Part shown: in pieces, positions 45,850 through 58,842 of the stretch | Position numbering within the stretch: the first letter of the stretch is position 1 | Layout: each line of letters starts with the position of its first letter | Source: Climacium dendroides | Taxonomy: Eukaryota > Streptophyta > Bryopsida > Hypnales > Climaciaceae | Length of the DNA: 64,000 nt | NCBI GenBank assembly: GCA_950106755.1 | Contig: OX467083.1 | Coordinates: 30,995,029-31,059,028, forward strand | Direction: 5' to 3' | The notes under the pieces: model-generated | What the model saw: only the letters and a program-made list of their open reading frames with translations | The model's database searches: none | Told to the model about the DNA's origin: nothing | Program-made: the position numbers and the translations under genes

Positions 45850-46725
45850 ACCTCCAAGTATATATTATATTGTCCTAGATTTTGTTGAACCTATTGACAA
45901 TTAATCCCAAATTCATAGCATGTTTTTTGGGGGCATTGGAGGATTGTTTTTGTCTTCTTTCCCATGTTGTGAACTGTTGGCCAAAATAAATAATAATTTA
46001 ATTATTTTAATTATTTATAAAGATTTAAAATAATATTTTTAATTTAAAAATATATTAATTTACTATTATTATTTGATGTAGCAGTTGCTCTACCACATCA
46101 GATTGTTGTTGTGGACAAGTTCCTACAATGTGAAAGCTCATGGGAACTTGTAGCCCTATAGCGTAGCTTGAATTTTATCTAATGAGGACTAGAGGTATTT
46201 GAGCATAGCTTTTATTTTCTTGACCGTCTAGCTCTTGTAACAAGCATAATTCCTCATTTATGTGGAATAATTTTGATGGTCACCACCATTGAAATGAAAG
46301 AAGGCTTGTGTAGCTTTCTTTTGAAAGAAAAATCTATAAAATTGCACAATTTTTGAGAAAATGACACCATTAACAAGAGTGATGGAAGATGTTTGGTTAG
46401 GCTGTACTTTGTAGATATGTTGAAATTGGAATGCTTAAAAGTACTCCCCAACCTCCTTTTTTTCTATACCATCACAATTTTGATTTCCAATTTTTTTCTC
46501 AAATCATTTTGTGGAATAAAAAAAAGATATGAGGACATGAAGTGACAACCTAGAGCACCTCCTCCATTCTCAAAAAGTTCACCAAAAATTCATACACTTG
46601 ATCATTTCTTAATCAGGTTGCACCAACAGATTTAGTGAAAAAATTTGTCTAAGGTCTCTTAGTTGTTCACAAATTGTTTGCAAGGTTCACAACTGTAGTT
46701 GCAAAAGCCATACGGTGGCCTTATA

Positions 46726-47193
46726 AGGTAAACCAGCCTATTGTGGTCAGAATTAGGAGTTCAGCCATATGCTATTGCTGAAATTTTTCAATTTTTTTCC
46801 CACATACAGGTAAGTGTGAGAAATAGTGAGGCAATTGAAATTGTATTTTTTTCAACAAAGTATGAATTTGTTATGAATTTTTGAAGTGTTCAACCCAAAA
46901 GAGTTTGTAGATCATTCCATCACTAACAAAATCTGACTCCACGATACTCATGTCATTCACTCAAAGCAGTTATGAATATTTTTTTTAAAAGGACTATAAA
47001 GTCATTTTTGACATTGAATTCCCTTTGAAAAGTTGAAGTTTCCTAATCAGGTAACTAATCAATCCATGACTATCATTTCTTACATGCATTAAGGCCAAAA
47101 TATCACATAATGAAAAAAAAAAGACTCCCTAGTTGATCACAACGGATCATCTAATCACAATGGGTTACCTAACCACAATGGACTAGTTTACCT
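46726..47193. mobile_element. AGGTAAG-family MITE, diverged full-length copy
   Basis: Flanked by TA on both sides, starts AGGTAAACCAGCCTATTGTG and ends CTAGTTTACCT. The interior follows the other copies, for example GTATGAATTTGTTATGAAT and CCCAAAAGAGTTTGTAGA. Confidence 0.7.
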
Positions 47194-47785
47194 TAGTCCT
47201 TGAGGGAAGGATTAAAAAAATGTTCTTTGATTATCTTTGCTTGTATTTTTTAGTATGCAAAAAAATTGAATTTTTGGAAATGTCAGAAATTGGTGTACCC
47301 AAATAAACCCTAGACTCTCATGTTTAGAAGTTGTACAATTTAAAAAAAGAATAATAATACACCAGTACCTGCTTTGCACTAGAGTTACAATTAATCAGGT
47401 GTGGTTACCTTGGTTATACCATGGGTGGTTAGGTTCCCTTCATTAGTTACACCATCAGTGATAGGTGATGAATGTCGGTTTCGTTGATGAGTTGATGAGA
47501 CTAGCCAGACAGGAGTTGCGATGTCAGTGGCCACAAGGGAGCTCTGCACTGGGGCAACTGAAGTCAGTTTTCATGGCGTGGCGTCCCGTCGCGTCGCGTC
47601 CAGTCTGCTCTGCTCTGCAGTGCCCGGCAAATCCATCCATCGCTTCCAAATCTTGCTACTGAGGCCAATTAATTGCCGGAAAACGAAACGCATTTCATGC
47701 ACTTCTGTCAATCAACTGGAGAACTGAAAAAAAAGGAAAGGAAATCAGATGCATTCATCCCTCCTCAACATCAGTGCACCTGCCA

Positions 47786-48016
47786 TTAACCCTTAAACGT
47801 CCGGCTGGTGACTGTGGAAATCAGCCCTTTTGGAACCGTGTGACATCATCTAGTTTAAAAAAAATAAAAAATGTTCATTGGGAGTCAAACTAATGTGGAA
47901 GATTTTCCCTTTCCACCCCTAATTTTGGGGATGAATAGTTGCGTTTCTGTCCTACACAGGAGAATTCCTTGTCGTCCATTGGACGGCAAACGTTTGCGTT
48001 GACCTTCAAGGGTTAG
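47786..48016. mobile_element. TTAACCCTTAAACGTCC MITE, 231 bp
   Basis: Left TTAACCCTTAAACGTCCG, right GACCTTCAAGGGTTAG. The body shares GGAAGATTTTCCCTTTCC and GATGAATAGTTGC with the 614-1061 foldback arms, so this is a single-arm version of that element. Confidence 0.6.
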
Positions 48017-48091
48017 CCCCTTTAGGATTGTCCAAGCCAAAATGGCCTATGGTTTGAAATACAAGCCAATTTTTAGGTAGCTTCTTGTAGG

Positions 48092-50274
48092 ATGTATTTG
48101 CAAAATTGTGATTTTGCAACTATGTTTGCAGAGGTGGAAATTGAATTACTATACAAAGAAAAAAAATTAATTGAGGTAAGATTGAGGAATTGTGCCTACA
48201 AGAAGTATACGTTTTATGTATTTTGGGTAGGTCCTTCCTTATATATGGGTTTTGATAGGGAAGTTCTAGATGCATATTGGCTTGTATGTTCACCGGCCAA
48301 ACTAGTTTTAGACTTTCAATTGAGCTGTCACGGTATAACACCAAGCTTGTACAATAGTGATGGGGGTTTTCTGTCAATGCATATAGGAGTAGTTAGGGTT
48401 GAAAAGAGGAACCTAAGCATAGCTTGAGATTGTCATTCATGCACATAATGTTCATTGACAGCTGCTGATAGTTTATAGGTTTTGAATGTAGTTTAGGCTT
48501 TAGTAGAGATATCAATGAAGGTGGTGTTGGGATGTGAAAAGAAAGCAATTTGAAATGGATGGATAGAGTGCATTGAAGATTGATGGGAAATGATGGGGCG
48601 GTAGAAATACAAAGTAGGGGTTTTGCAATTTAGAAGTACAACATTCACAATTGCAACAATTCATGTTTGTGAACAAGCAAATTATCATTTTTGTGCTTCA
48701 TCATTCATGGGAGGGGGGGGGGGGAAGAAAATAATGTATCAAAAGTTGGGGTCTTTGACAAATCTTGTGCAAAATTACAAAGTTGGGTAATTATTGAAGG
48801 TGCAACAAAAGAGGGTATTGCAAAAGTTGTGCAGTTGTTGGACAAGCCATTTTTTTTAGGTCAACCCAACCAAGCCGTTGGAATCGTCGAGGCAATTTTG
48901 GTGTGGTAGAGCACTGTAGATATTTGTAGGTATTTGTGGTATCGTCACATTGCAAAGCTCTTTGGTTGGTGCAATCAGAAGTTGTATCATGAGTTCATGA
49001 CAATCATCTTGTGGAAGGAGATTTTCGTGACCTCAATAGCTAGACATAGAGAGCAAGAAGCGCTTGCAATTCATCCTTCCCATATTGCTAGCAGAACTTG
49101 CGGTGGTGACAAATTCAATCTACAACATGAAGGTGAGTATGAAATTGACCACACATGTGAATCAATTTTGTGTTCTTTCAAAATAATTTAATAGTACAAA
49201 TTATAGTCTTCTATGATACTTGGAACCCATACATTTAGTTTTATGAGGTAGTTGTGAGGATGGATGTAGTATGACTGACACCTAAATGTTTAGGTTGTTC
49301 ACGGACAAACCTTGATTATGGTTCCAAGTCCCCACCTTGCTAAAAGAGCTCGAAAGTCACGAGCAAAGAAAGGCATGGAGGATTGCACTACAAATCAAGA
49401 GCTGCAAGAAAACACACCCAAACAAAAATGAATGCGAAAGCCAATAGTAAAGAAACAAATCCCAATGGAAGAAACTCTACTCTAGAGAAACTTGGTAAAT
49501 GGTGACTCTAGTAGAAAAGCCAGATAAGAAGGCAAAGGCAAAGAAGTATGTGGTAAATGAAGTTCAACCATTGCAGACAAATCAACAGACCTTTATACCC
49601 TACATCCACACTCCAAACAACCTAGGGCACCTCCCATTGATTCAAAAACTACTATTCAAGGTATTTCTAACCTAAATGTTCTATGGTATTACATATGTAA
49701 ATTGATGTTTTTCAAAAGGAGGTAAATACAATTAGTTATAAAACTTGTTCTACTCATTGTGATATATGTTGCCATTCATCTTATAACTTCTTCAAAGACA
49801 TTGTGGATTTTTCTATAAACATATTGTTTAATTTGTATTAGCTTAACAATTATAATTTCATGACATCTATGATCATGTTCCACATCAATGTTGTATTCTT
49901 AAGTTTTCTTGTTTGCTTTTTGTATGTTGCATGTGGTAGGATCCAAGCAAAATGGCAAATTTATTAGACTTGAGAAAGGAAAGTTATTGGAGGGAACACA
50001 AAGTCGAAAGCCAAAGAACTGGATCCTGCCAACAATACAGGCAAATGATACTTCCAGTGTTATGACAAGAGCAAAGAAGAAGCTATTCATAAACTTTGAA
50101 TGTGAGGCAACTACCTATGAAAAATATGAGGGGCTTTTGTTACATGAAAAACATTTGAATTTTGAAGAAGAAGACCAAAATTTCACTAGTAGAAAAACAA
50201 TGACCATGTCAACAAAAAATTATTCGGTTCTCAATTGTTGGTATATTTTTTTCCTTCATTTTTACGTTCTTTAA
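48092..50274 (+). pseudogene. gene-like stretch of unknown product, probably decayed
   Basis: Several + strand frames in this 2.2-kb stretch look more coding than the surroundings. 48092-48427 contains FDREVLDAYWLVCSPAKL. 48691-48909 contains KLQSWVIIEGATKEGIAKV. 48934-49191 contains IARHREQEALAIHPSHIAS and reaches a good donor at about 49130 (CATGAAG|GTGAGT). About 49335-49400 reads PHLAKRARKSRAKKG. 49930-50274 contains SRKPKNWILPTIQAND and follows a plausible acceptor (GTGGTAG|GATCC). The pieces lie in one order on one strand, as in a spliced gene or degraded transposon gene, but no full open reading connects them and I recognise no domain. A 12-base G run at 48713-48724 lies inside the second piece, a likely slippage site. 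Confidence 0.3.
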
Positions 50275-53200
50275 GACTATGCATATTTTTGGCATTCCAC
50301 GCTCGATTATATGAAAATCATGACCTTGGCATATGTCAAATTTTGTTATCATTTTGAACTTTATGCTTGCATAATGTGGACAATGGCCCCCCCCCGTCCA
50401 TTGATGCAGTCCCAATCCACTAACCATGGAAGTGCTTGCAATATCACCTCAAACAACTCCTTCAGGCCCTTCAATATATAACCTACTCTTAATTTACATA
50501 TTAGCACACTTTAAAGAGACAAGAATATTCACATTCAGAACTCAATTCATTGATATAAACACTTTGTACTATTATGTTATAGTTTTTTTTATTGTATTGA
50601 TCTTAATTTTGAATGTTTAAATTGAAAGACAACCCAATCTACTTTGCATAGATAAAAAAAATTGAAAAAAATTTCACTACCCAAAATCAAGGAGCAACTA
50701 AAAAATTGTTGATTGGGCTTTTTAGGGATTAAAATATAATTTTCAAAATCCAATTTGGTAAAGTTGGGATGAGTTTTATACATATTTGTTACTTTAAGTG
50801 CATATTGTCACAATCTTATATTTGTTGCGTTGACTTCTTATTTAGATGTTTTCATCCTTCCATATTTCTATTCAAATTTTGTAGATGTTATTGAGTTTAG
50901 AAACCAATTGTAGTAAAAAAAAGAAAATACTATGTTTTCTTACTATGCAACAAGGTGTGTGCAAATGGGTGTACAATTACTACTACTATAAGAACAATGG
51001 TATATGTGTGTATATTAATACATATGATTGAGTAAAGATATGAAATTAAAAAAATAAATAAAGGCACCAAAGGATGTTTCTCAATTTTTGAACCTTCCCT
51101 TTTTATTTCATAGTTTTTGAGTCCACATGTAAATTCATTTCATTGTATTTGATCACATTTAATCATTTGGTAGTAAATAATGAAGTTTCTCCATTCTCTC
51201 TGGTAAACCAAAAAATTTAATATTGTGAATTCTAGGTCTACAAATTAATATAAACAATATTTTGAGTCATGAGTGTCTTCTCTCTATAGTTAGTAGTAAA
51301 TACCATTTTTGGAATTTATCACCAATAATAAGTGTAATAAAATTTATATAGCTTGTATGCACCATATATTATCAACAAGTTTCAACTGCTTCGTGTAAAA
51401 GTTGCACTGAATTTTATTTTTGTTTTTTCATATTGCTATTATCTCTATAATAAAAGCAAATTGAAATCTATAGCTTTGGCTTCAATTTACAAGCTATAAA
51501 ATAATTTTGAAGAATTACTTGGCACCAAGGTTGTTCTTTTCATATTTTATGAAGTGCCAAAGTGGCAATATAAAATGTTAAGTGGTACTCTAAATTTCAA
51601 CATTCATCCACATATTGGATACAAAATATTATATAAGCACATATCACATCTATAATTTTGTTTTAATCTACAATTTGTTGGTTTCATCCAAGATTTTTTT
51701 TAATCAAAGTTATAGGCCTCATTATTTAGCCAAATTATTTTTTTCTAGAGCAATTTGACACTATTTCGCCCCCCTCCCCCCAAAAGGCTTGTTCATCACC
51801 TATTTTTCTAATTTCCATAATATTAATTGAAAAAATTCAATGATATGGTAAAGTTTAATGAAACCTTTCATGTATATATCATATACACATGTTTCCACGG
51901 TGTCCTATTCTCTATTTTTATAATTTACTTAATATTCTATGATGTCCAAAAGTCAATCATAAAGTGAGGTTTCTTAGAGATAATTCAAACACCTATTATC
52001 TTTTCAAGATAAGATTGAAAAATTTCCAAGGAATATTTTCTTTTTTCTTTTTCTATTTTTTCCCATTTCTATGATAATAATAATCATGCATTGAAACTAT
52101 TTGAAAACTTTCTTTATAATCAGGTTTAAAAGTTTTCAAGGATCCCTTCATTGTCTATAATATTCAATGACAAAATCTAACAATGTAATAAATTTTGTTG
52201 AAAGATTTTGAAATCTCTTTCTTTATATAATGTATATAATTTTAGGTAATATTTTTTAAAAATTCAATATCTTATAATTCAATTATAAATTCAAATGTCA
52301 TGAACTTACTTTTGTATGTACAACATCATACACTCTTACACTATTCAATGGTGCTCAAAGAATACCTTTCCACTAGTGTAATTGTTCCTAATTTTTTTCA
52401 ACTTTTTCAACTATCCAAAAATAAATTCACTAATGTGTTTGAATCCTTTTCAATTGCCAATAATATTTTGATAAAAAAGAACATGCTCAATGCTTATTTC
52501 AATTCTTTCTTGTTAAAATCTTGAAGGACATGACTTCCCATGGCTAAGGTAGTCATCAAAATGCTTTGATTATTGGACCAATGGATACATTCTTTGTTTC
52601 TATAATGAATTGTCAAGTCATCTATTGGGCATTTTTTAGCCAAAGTGTTGTTTAACACTTTTAAGTGTTGAAAAAGGGAATGCACATATTGATTCAATTA
52701 TTGGAGAATTTTGGTGACTACCTTGATCATGGGGTCCAATCTTCAAGTGAAACATGGCACTTAGGTTCATTTGAATTTATTGAGTGCGTATTTTCATATT
52801 GATTGTGAGTTCAAGAAAAAAATGGAATGTTGCAAACTAAAGTTGCAAAGCAAAGGACAAAAGGTTTGGTGATACAATTCTCCATGTTGGTTTGCATGTA
52901 TTCTATCATGAAGGATTGCTCTTATGCTCTTGCTATCATTTGTAGCTTTAGCGGAAGGTCTTCAACATTTATTTTAACATTGACCGCCTCCAAATGAGAG
53001 AAATGATGACAAGCTCCAGTTCTTATAGCAGGTAAAGAAATTCACTTGATTGAACTAAATCTTTGAAAGCTAATTGAAGGGGAGACCAAAAACTTGCAGC
53101 ATTTGTAACATTTGTTACTAACCAGATTAGGGTTTGTTCAATTTTAGGTGAAGGTATATTTCATCAATGTTTTTGATTTTTAGGGTTTTTGTAGACTCTG

Positions 53201-54273
53201 TTCTCCTAGTCTCTAAAGAATTTGTTATTTCTCTCCAGATTGTGAACAAAACTATTCCAGCATTCCAAAAGCTCAAGGAAACAGACAAAGTTTAATACCT
53301 TGGACTGAGTAAGCTACCTTTCAACATTTTTAGGTGGGTTGCATCTTCTCAAACTATTCCTTCCTGTGTGATTTTCCGCTTTCTAGTCCCGATTCCGGTT
53401 CTACTTTGCAACGTCTGAGTTCTTACTGAATTCTGCTAAAGGGTTTGTTTTAATAGATGAGGAATAATGTAGGTGAATGAGGTCTATTGGATAGCTAGAG
53501 CTTCATTGATACCCTATCTCTACTTCGTGCATTCTTTCTGTGTTTTTTGGTCTCTCTCTAGCAGAATTTCTTTTTATTGAAGATCCATTTGATTCAGTTT
53601 CATGTTGGATTTTCTATTCTTGTTTGTAGCAACTATTGTCAACATATGGAATGGCTTTAATTTGTAGGATAGCCAACATTTCTCATTAGTAGGTGTGTAA
53701 TCCAATTCCTTGCTTTCATTTGTTGCGTTTTGTTTGAGTTTTGGAGAGGGTGAAAATAATCTATTCAAAGATTGGTGTAAGATGTGAAGGTTCGACATCA
53801 GTTGTAGTAGTTTTGGGTGTGATTGTAGAAAGCTACAATGACAATATTGGCAATGGATGGTTGGATCTTTGATTAAAAAAATGGTTTTATGACAATGTCG
53901 GTGTTAGTAAAAGTTGTGTCCAGTTTCAACTGTAGTGTGTAGCAAATTTGGGTAGAATTGGTGATTTATGACCAACTGAAAAGACTTACTAGTTGAAACT
54001 AGCTAGGTGGGGTTAGTTTTTATTGGAAGGGTTTTTGCAACAGCTTTGCATTGTAAGAAGTGAACTTGCACATTTTCTAAATCTTGGAAAACTAGAAGGT
54101 TTATATCATTGCTATTATGGAACTTGTCTTTGGATGACAATATCATTTCCTAGAAGTCCTCAGGAGTGTTTTTCCTACCTCTATAACACTCTTGGTTCCA
54201 TGTTGAAGTCTTAGAAAATAATATCCTTTGTAAGAAGATCAAGACTCATAGAGATAAAAACACATCTGTTTTT
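50275..54273. other. AT-rich intergenic DNA
   Basis: No supported gene. It contains a C10 run at about 50389 and a C-rich stretch (CCCCCCTCCCCCC) at about 51769. No transposon ends recognised. Confidence 0.5.
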
Positions 54274-55210
54274 TTAACCCCTAAAGGACCATTTGTCCCC
54301 TCAGGAGACAATTTGGGTCCGGGTAGGTTCTTATTGTCTCAATTTGTAGTGAATGTTTTTGAGATTTTTTGAGGTTGTGGAGTTTGCCAAGAGCTTTGTG
54401 AATATATAATTTTTGTTTCAATTGGTGCCCGGGAGAAAAAGTTATGGCACAATAAGCCAAAAAATAAATCAATGGGCAACACAAAAATATCAGAAAAAGT
54501 CTAAATATTTGTTTAAATGTTTTTTTTTCCTAAAATATCATATTTTTGTCTACATTTGAAGCTTTGATTCATTCCATTTGGACTAGTTATGAGAAAGTTT
54601 TGGACAATCTTAGTTTATTGAGCAATCTAAGCATCTTCTTGAAAAAATAAATTATAGGATTCATTTGTGAATGCAATTTTTTCAATTTTCAAAAAAAAAT
54701 TTTAGACAAGGTTAGGTTTTCTTTTTAGAACATTCTCACTATTGGAATTATTGTATGTCAATTCCATCTTAGAGCTATTAATGATTTCTTTTATCCTTCA
54801 ATCTTTAACCTACTTCTACTTAACAATTTTTTAATGAGTGAAAATTAAGTGTTTTTTTGTTGAATTTTTTCCTTAGATTCTCAATTCAACTATTCAACAT
54901 AAAAAATTCAAAATTCAAAATTCCTAGTGCAAAAATTTTTAGTTAAAAAGATTCAAAGCCAAAAAAATCTAGTCAAGCAAGTTGCAAAAGAACTTTTTTT
55001 CTTCACTTTTGGATGCAAATATCTTGCAATGTATGCGGTCAAATTTGATGAAGTTTTTACCACATGTTTTCAAACAAGTTAAGTATAAGATCCTGTAGTT
55101 GGATTTTTAAAAAACATATTTTTTTGTTTTTCTTTGGTGAACGCAACAGGAGTGGTAGTTGTAAGTGTTTTTTTTATAATAGAAAACAGTCTCGGAGCTT
55201 TAGGAGTTAA
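54274..55210. mobile_element. TTAACCCCTAAAGG element, full-length copy (937 bp)
   Basis: Left TTAACCCCTAAAGGACC, right GAGCTTTAGGAGTTAA. Colinear with 44905-45849 throughout (GGTGCCCGGGAGAAAAAGTT, TTCCATTTGGACTAGTTATG). Confidence 0.8.
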
Positions 55211-56744
55211 ACATTTGTATGTAGCAGTAATTGCTAATTATACATCTGTTCCACCCTCTCAAACAACCCATACTCTGTTATACACATACACTCTCTTTGT
55301 AATTGTATATTCCTTATTGATATCAAATCATGTTGTATACTGTGTTGCATACTCACCCTTAGTAAATCAACGTGCACAACCAGGTTTTAGTAATCACGGT
55401 TAATTCCTATGGGTGCCTAACGTTGGTTCATTCTGCCTTCCAAGCAATGAATTTTTCCCTTGAATTTAACCAATGGCACTTGGTTGAATTGAAAATGTTT
55501 TTATCTTTTACTCACTTACTTCTGAGCCACGGTGATTGTGGTGAAGAATAAGACGTTCTAAATTTAGACATCCTAAGTGATAGAACACTCCATGCCATTT
55601 TTTAAAACATAAAATTCATCCTATTCTGACTTTCTTAGCAAAGGTTATGGACGGATGAAGTTTAGCCTTTAAGAGGCTCTAAAAACTTCATCCAAGGATT
55701 TATCCTTCTTCCCTATTCCAATTTACCTTGAAATTTTATTCCTATTTTTAAGTTACTATGTTCTAATTAAATTCTAAGTCTTGACTTCAATGAATGATTT
55801 TTGCTACAAGTTATCCAATTTTTAACCTAAACTTCATCCATATATATCTTCCTTATTTTAACTCCAAATTTGATGTACGATATCTTTTTGGAAAGATACA
55901 AACTTATTCTACAATTTTAAGAATTAAAACTTTGAAATTAAATCTAATCTAGACTCTTTGAATTGCATTTGAAGTTTGGCTAAACATAGAAATAGCTAAT
56001 ATTGGAATTTAAATAGAAATTAGAGAAATTAGTAGCTTACTTCTGAATTTGCCTCATCTAGGAGGTGGTTGAATACTCCTTTTAATTCTTCATTGTTGGC
56101 CACGGTTGAATCCTTCGTGGAATTCTGCTCACCGCTTAAAAAGAGAGTTTGATACAAAGTTGGGAGATATAAACTCCTTTTCTTTCCACTTCTACTCCTT
56201 CCTTTTCTTTCCACTTTTACTCCTTCCTTTTCTTTCTATTCTACTTCAATTATTTATTCTAATGGTTGACTTTAGTGGAATAATTGACTTTGAATTTCTA
56301 AATAATAATTAATCTTTGAATTCCTATCCTTATCTTGGTCAATTATTTTCCTATCCAAGTGAATAATGGGTTGAAACGTCTCTCTAAGTTTTTCTTCTAA
56401 ATCCTATTCTAAACTTCTCTTCAACTCTCAATTTGTCACTTCATTTCTTCAGTTGCAATTGAAGCTTCTTTCTAATTTGTTTTTAAATGCCTCTTTCTCT
56501 TCTTTGACTTCTCCTACCTCCTATACTTGACTCTTGATGGCAATTGATTTCTGTTTCTATTCTATTCCCTCTCTACTATCTTCCTATGCTACTTAATTTC
56601 TATTTTCAAAAGATTTAGTTCTAGGCCTATTTGATTTTTATAGATTTTTCTTAAATCAATGTCAAGAGATAAGGTTAGTTTTCAAAGGTAGCATTTTAGT
56701 TTCCAAGGAAGAATGTGAGTAGATAATCAAAGACTCTATCCAGT

Positions 56745-56835
56745 TTGAAAAATAATCAAGGCTCTAGTCCAGTTTAGAAATAATCAAGGCTCTGTCCAGT
56801 TCAGACAATAATCAAGGCTTGGTTTAGTTCGTCTG
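56745..56835. repeat. about three units of a 32-bp tandem repeat
   Basis: Units share AATAATCAAGGCTCTGTCCAG with small changes, and end about 135 bp before the CACTA element. A separate 26-bp pyrimidine-rich repeat (ACTCCTTCCTTTTCTTTCC) is at 56150-56240. Confidence 0.7.
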
Positions 56836-56970
56836 AAGACCCCAACATTCATCGAAAGGAGACTCAATAGGTGGCCGGAGCTTCGAAGCTCTAGTAGTTG
56901 ACCCAAGCTCCTTGACAGCACCTTTGCAACTACCACGTGTGGTGCTGGAGAAGGCCTGACTCGGTTGATG

Positions 56971-58842
56971 CACTACTAGAATTTAAGTGTTTTATGACTG
57001 CAAAAATATAATTGAGGATGACTGGTAACTGCTCGTAGTCATATTTTTGGATCCCACAACGTTGGGAAAAAACATGATTGCAAATGTGATTGCCAATCAT
57101 ATTTTGCCTTTGTACTTCATGGGTGTATAGTATACATGCATGGGGAACGACAAAATACTTTTTAGAGAACCGTAGGGAACGTATTACGGGAACACCAGTC
57201 ATATTTGTCAATCATATTTTTGCATATATGACAATATGTAGTCATATTCTATAGTCACATTTTTGTAAGTTCACAATTTTTTTTGAAGCTTTTTTCCAGG
57301 TAGCCCCCTAAAAATTTGGGCAACCTAAAAAAATGTAAATAAATTATTGCTCAAAATTGTAAAATTGTAGCCATTGTTTTGGGGGGATCTTAAAATCCTA
57401 GCCGTCATTTTTTAGGGTTTTAAAATCCTAGCCGCCACTTCATGTACTTCATCTTCTTGCTTTTCAACTCTTGTTTCTTCTTCCTCCTTTTGTTTTTTGA
57501 AGTTTTAATTGTTGTGTTGTTGTTGTTTAGTTGTTGCTTTCTAACTCTTGTTTCTTCTTCCTCTTTTTGTTTTTTGAAGTTTTAATTGTTGTGTTGTTGT
57601 GTTTTAGTTGTTGTTTAGTTGTTGCTTTCTAATTCTTGTTTCTTCTTCCTTCTCTTGTTTTTTGAAGTTCTAATTGTTGTGTTGTTGTGCTTTGGTTGTT
57701 GTATTGTTGCTTTTTAACTCTTGTTTCTTCTTCCTTTTGTTTTTTGAAGTATTAATTGTTGTGTTGTTGTGCTTTGGTTGTTGTGTTGTTGCTTTCTAAC
57801 TCTTGTTTCTTCTTCCTCCTTTTGTTTTTTGAAGTTCTAATTGTTGTATTGTTGTATTTTTGTTGTTGTTGTTTAATTATTGAGGTTTTAGTTGTTGTTT
57901 CTTAGTTGTTACTAATCTATTGTTGCTTCTTACATCTTATTTGTTGTTAGTTTGTTGTTGTTTCATAGTTGTTAATTTGTTGTTGTTTTATAGTTGTTGC
58001 TCATTTTTTTATTGCATCTTCACTTGTCTTATTCTTACTTCTTAATTGTTTTTAATTTTAATTTTTGTTGCCTCTTGTTATACCTTAGCTTTTACTTCTT
58101 ACTATCTTTTAGTACTAACTTGAACAAAAAAATGACTCACGATAGTCATATGCTTCATCAACCAAAATATGACTATATGCTGCATCAACCAAAATATGAC
58201 TCACAACAGTTGTACTCCATATCACTTAAAATATGACTCGAAAACATGATTCACTGTAGTCATATTCCATATCACTTAAAATATGATTCAAAATATGACT
58301 CACTACGGTTATATTCCATATTCTTTAGAATATACTTCATATCATTTAAAATATGACTCGAATTATGACTCATCACAGTCATATTCCATATCACTTCAAA
58401 TATGATTCAAAATATGACTCACCATGGTTATATTCCATATTTTTTAGAATATAACTCTCTATAGTCATATTGCATATTACTCAAAATATGACTTACCACA
58501 ATCACATTCCACATTAGTCAAAATATGTCTGGACACAGTCACATGCCACATAGGTGTTTTTTTTTGCCCGAGCAACTCATGAGAAAATCAAGCCTCCAAG
58601 GTTGGTCAACATATACGCCATGTTGGCAAAATATGTCTAAAAATGGTTTATTATACTTCCAAATCCATATAACTGCAAATATGACTCACCAGTCGTATGA
58701 CTGAAAGTGAATGACTCAGCCATGACTCATCCTAGTCATATCCCGACCATCTATAGTGATTTTTGCTTGAATCACATTTTTTGATTTTGTGACTCACTGC
58801 AGTCATATTTTGTAGTCATAAAACATTCATTTTCTTGTAGTG
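56971..58842. mobile_element. non-autonomous CACTA (En/Spm-type) element, 1.87 kb
   Basis: Begins CACTACTAGAATTTAAGTG and ends CATTTTCTTGTAGTG, the CACTACWAGAA terminus of plant CACTA transposons; both ends continue with TTTTATGACTRCAAAAATAT-like sequence. The flanks ATG and AAG agree at two of three positions, a weak 3-bp duplication. Subterminal repeats of AAAATATGACTCAC and AGTCATATTCCATATCAC fill about 58125-58800. No transposase gene is present. Confidence 0.8.
57465..57870. repeat. tandem repeat, about 5 units of 76-88 bp, inside the CACTA element
   Basis: Units begin near 57465, 57541, 57629, 57715 and 57797 with the motif AACTCTTGTTTCTTCTTCC, followed by TTTTGAAGTTTTAATTGTTG. Unit length varies through GTTGTT-type slippage. 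Confidence 0.8.
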
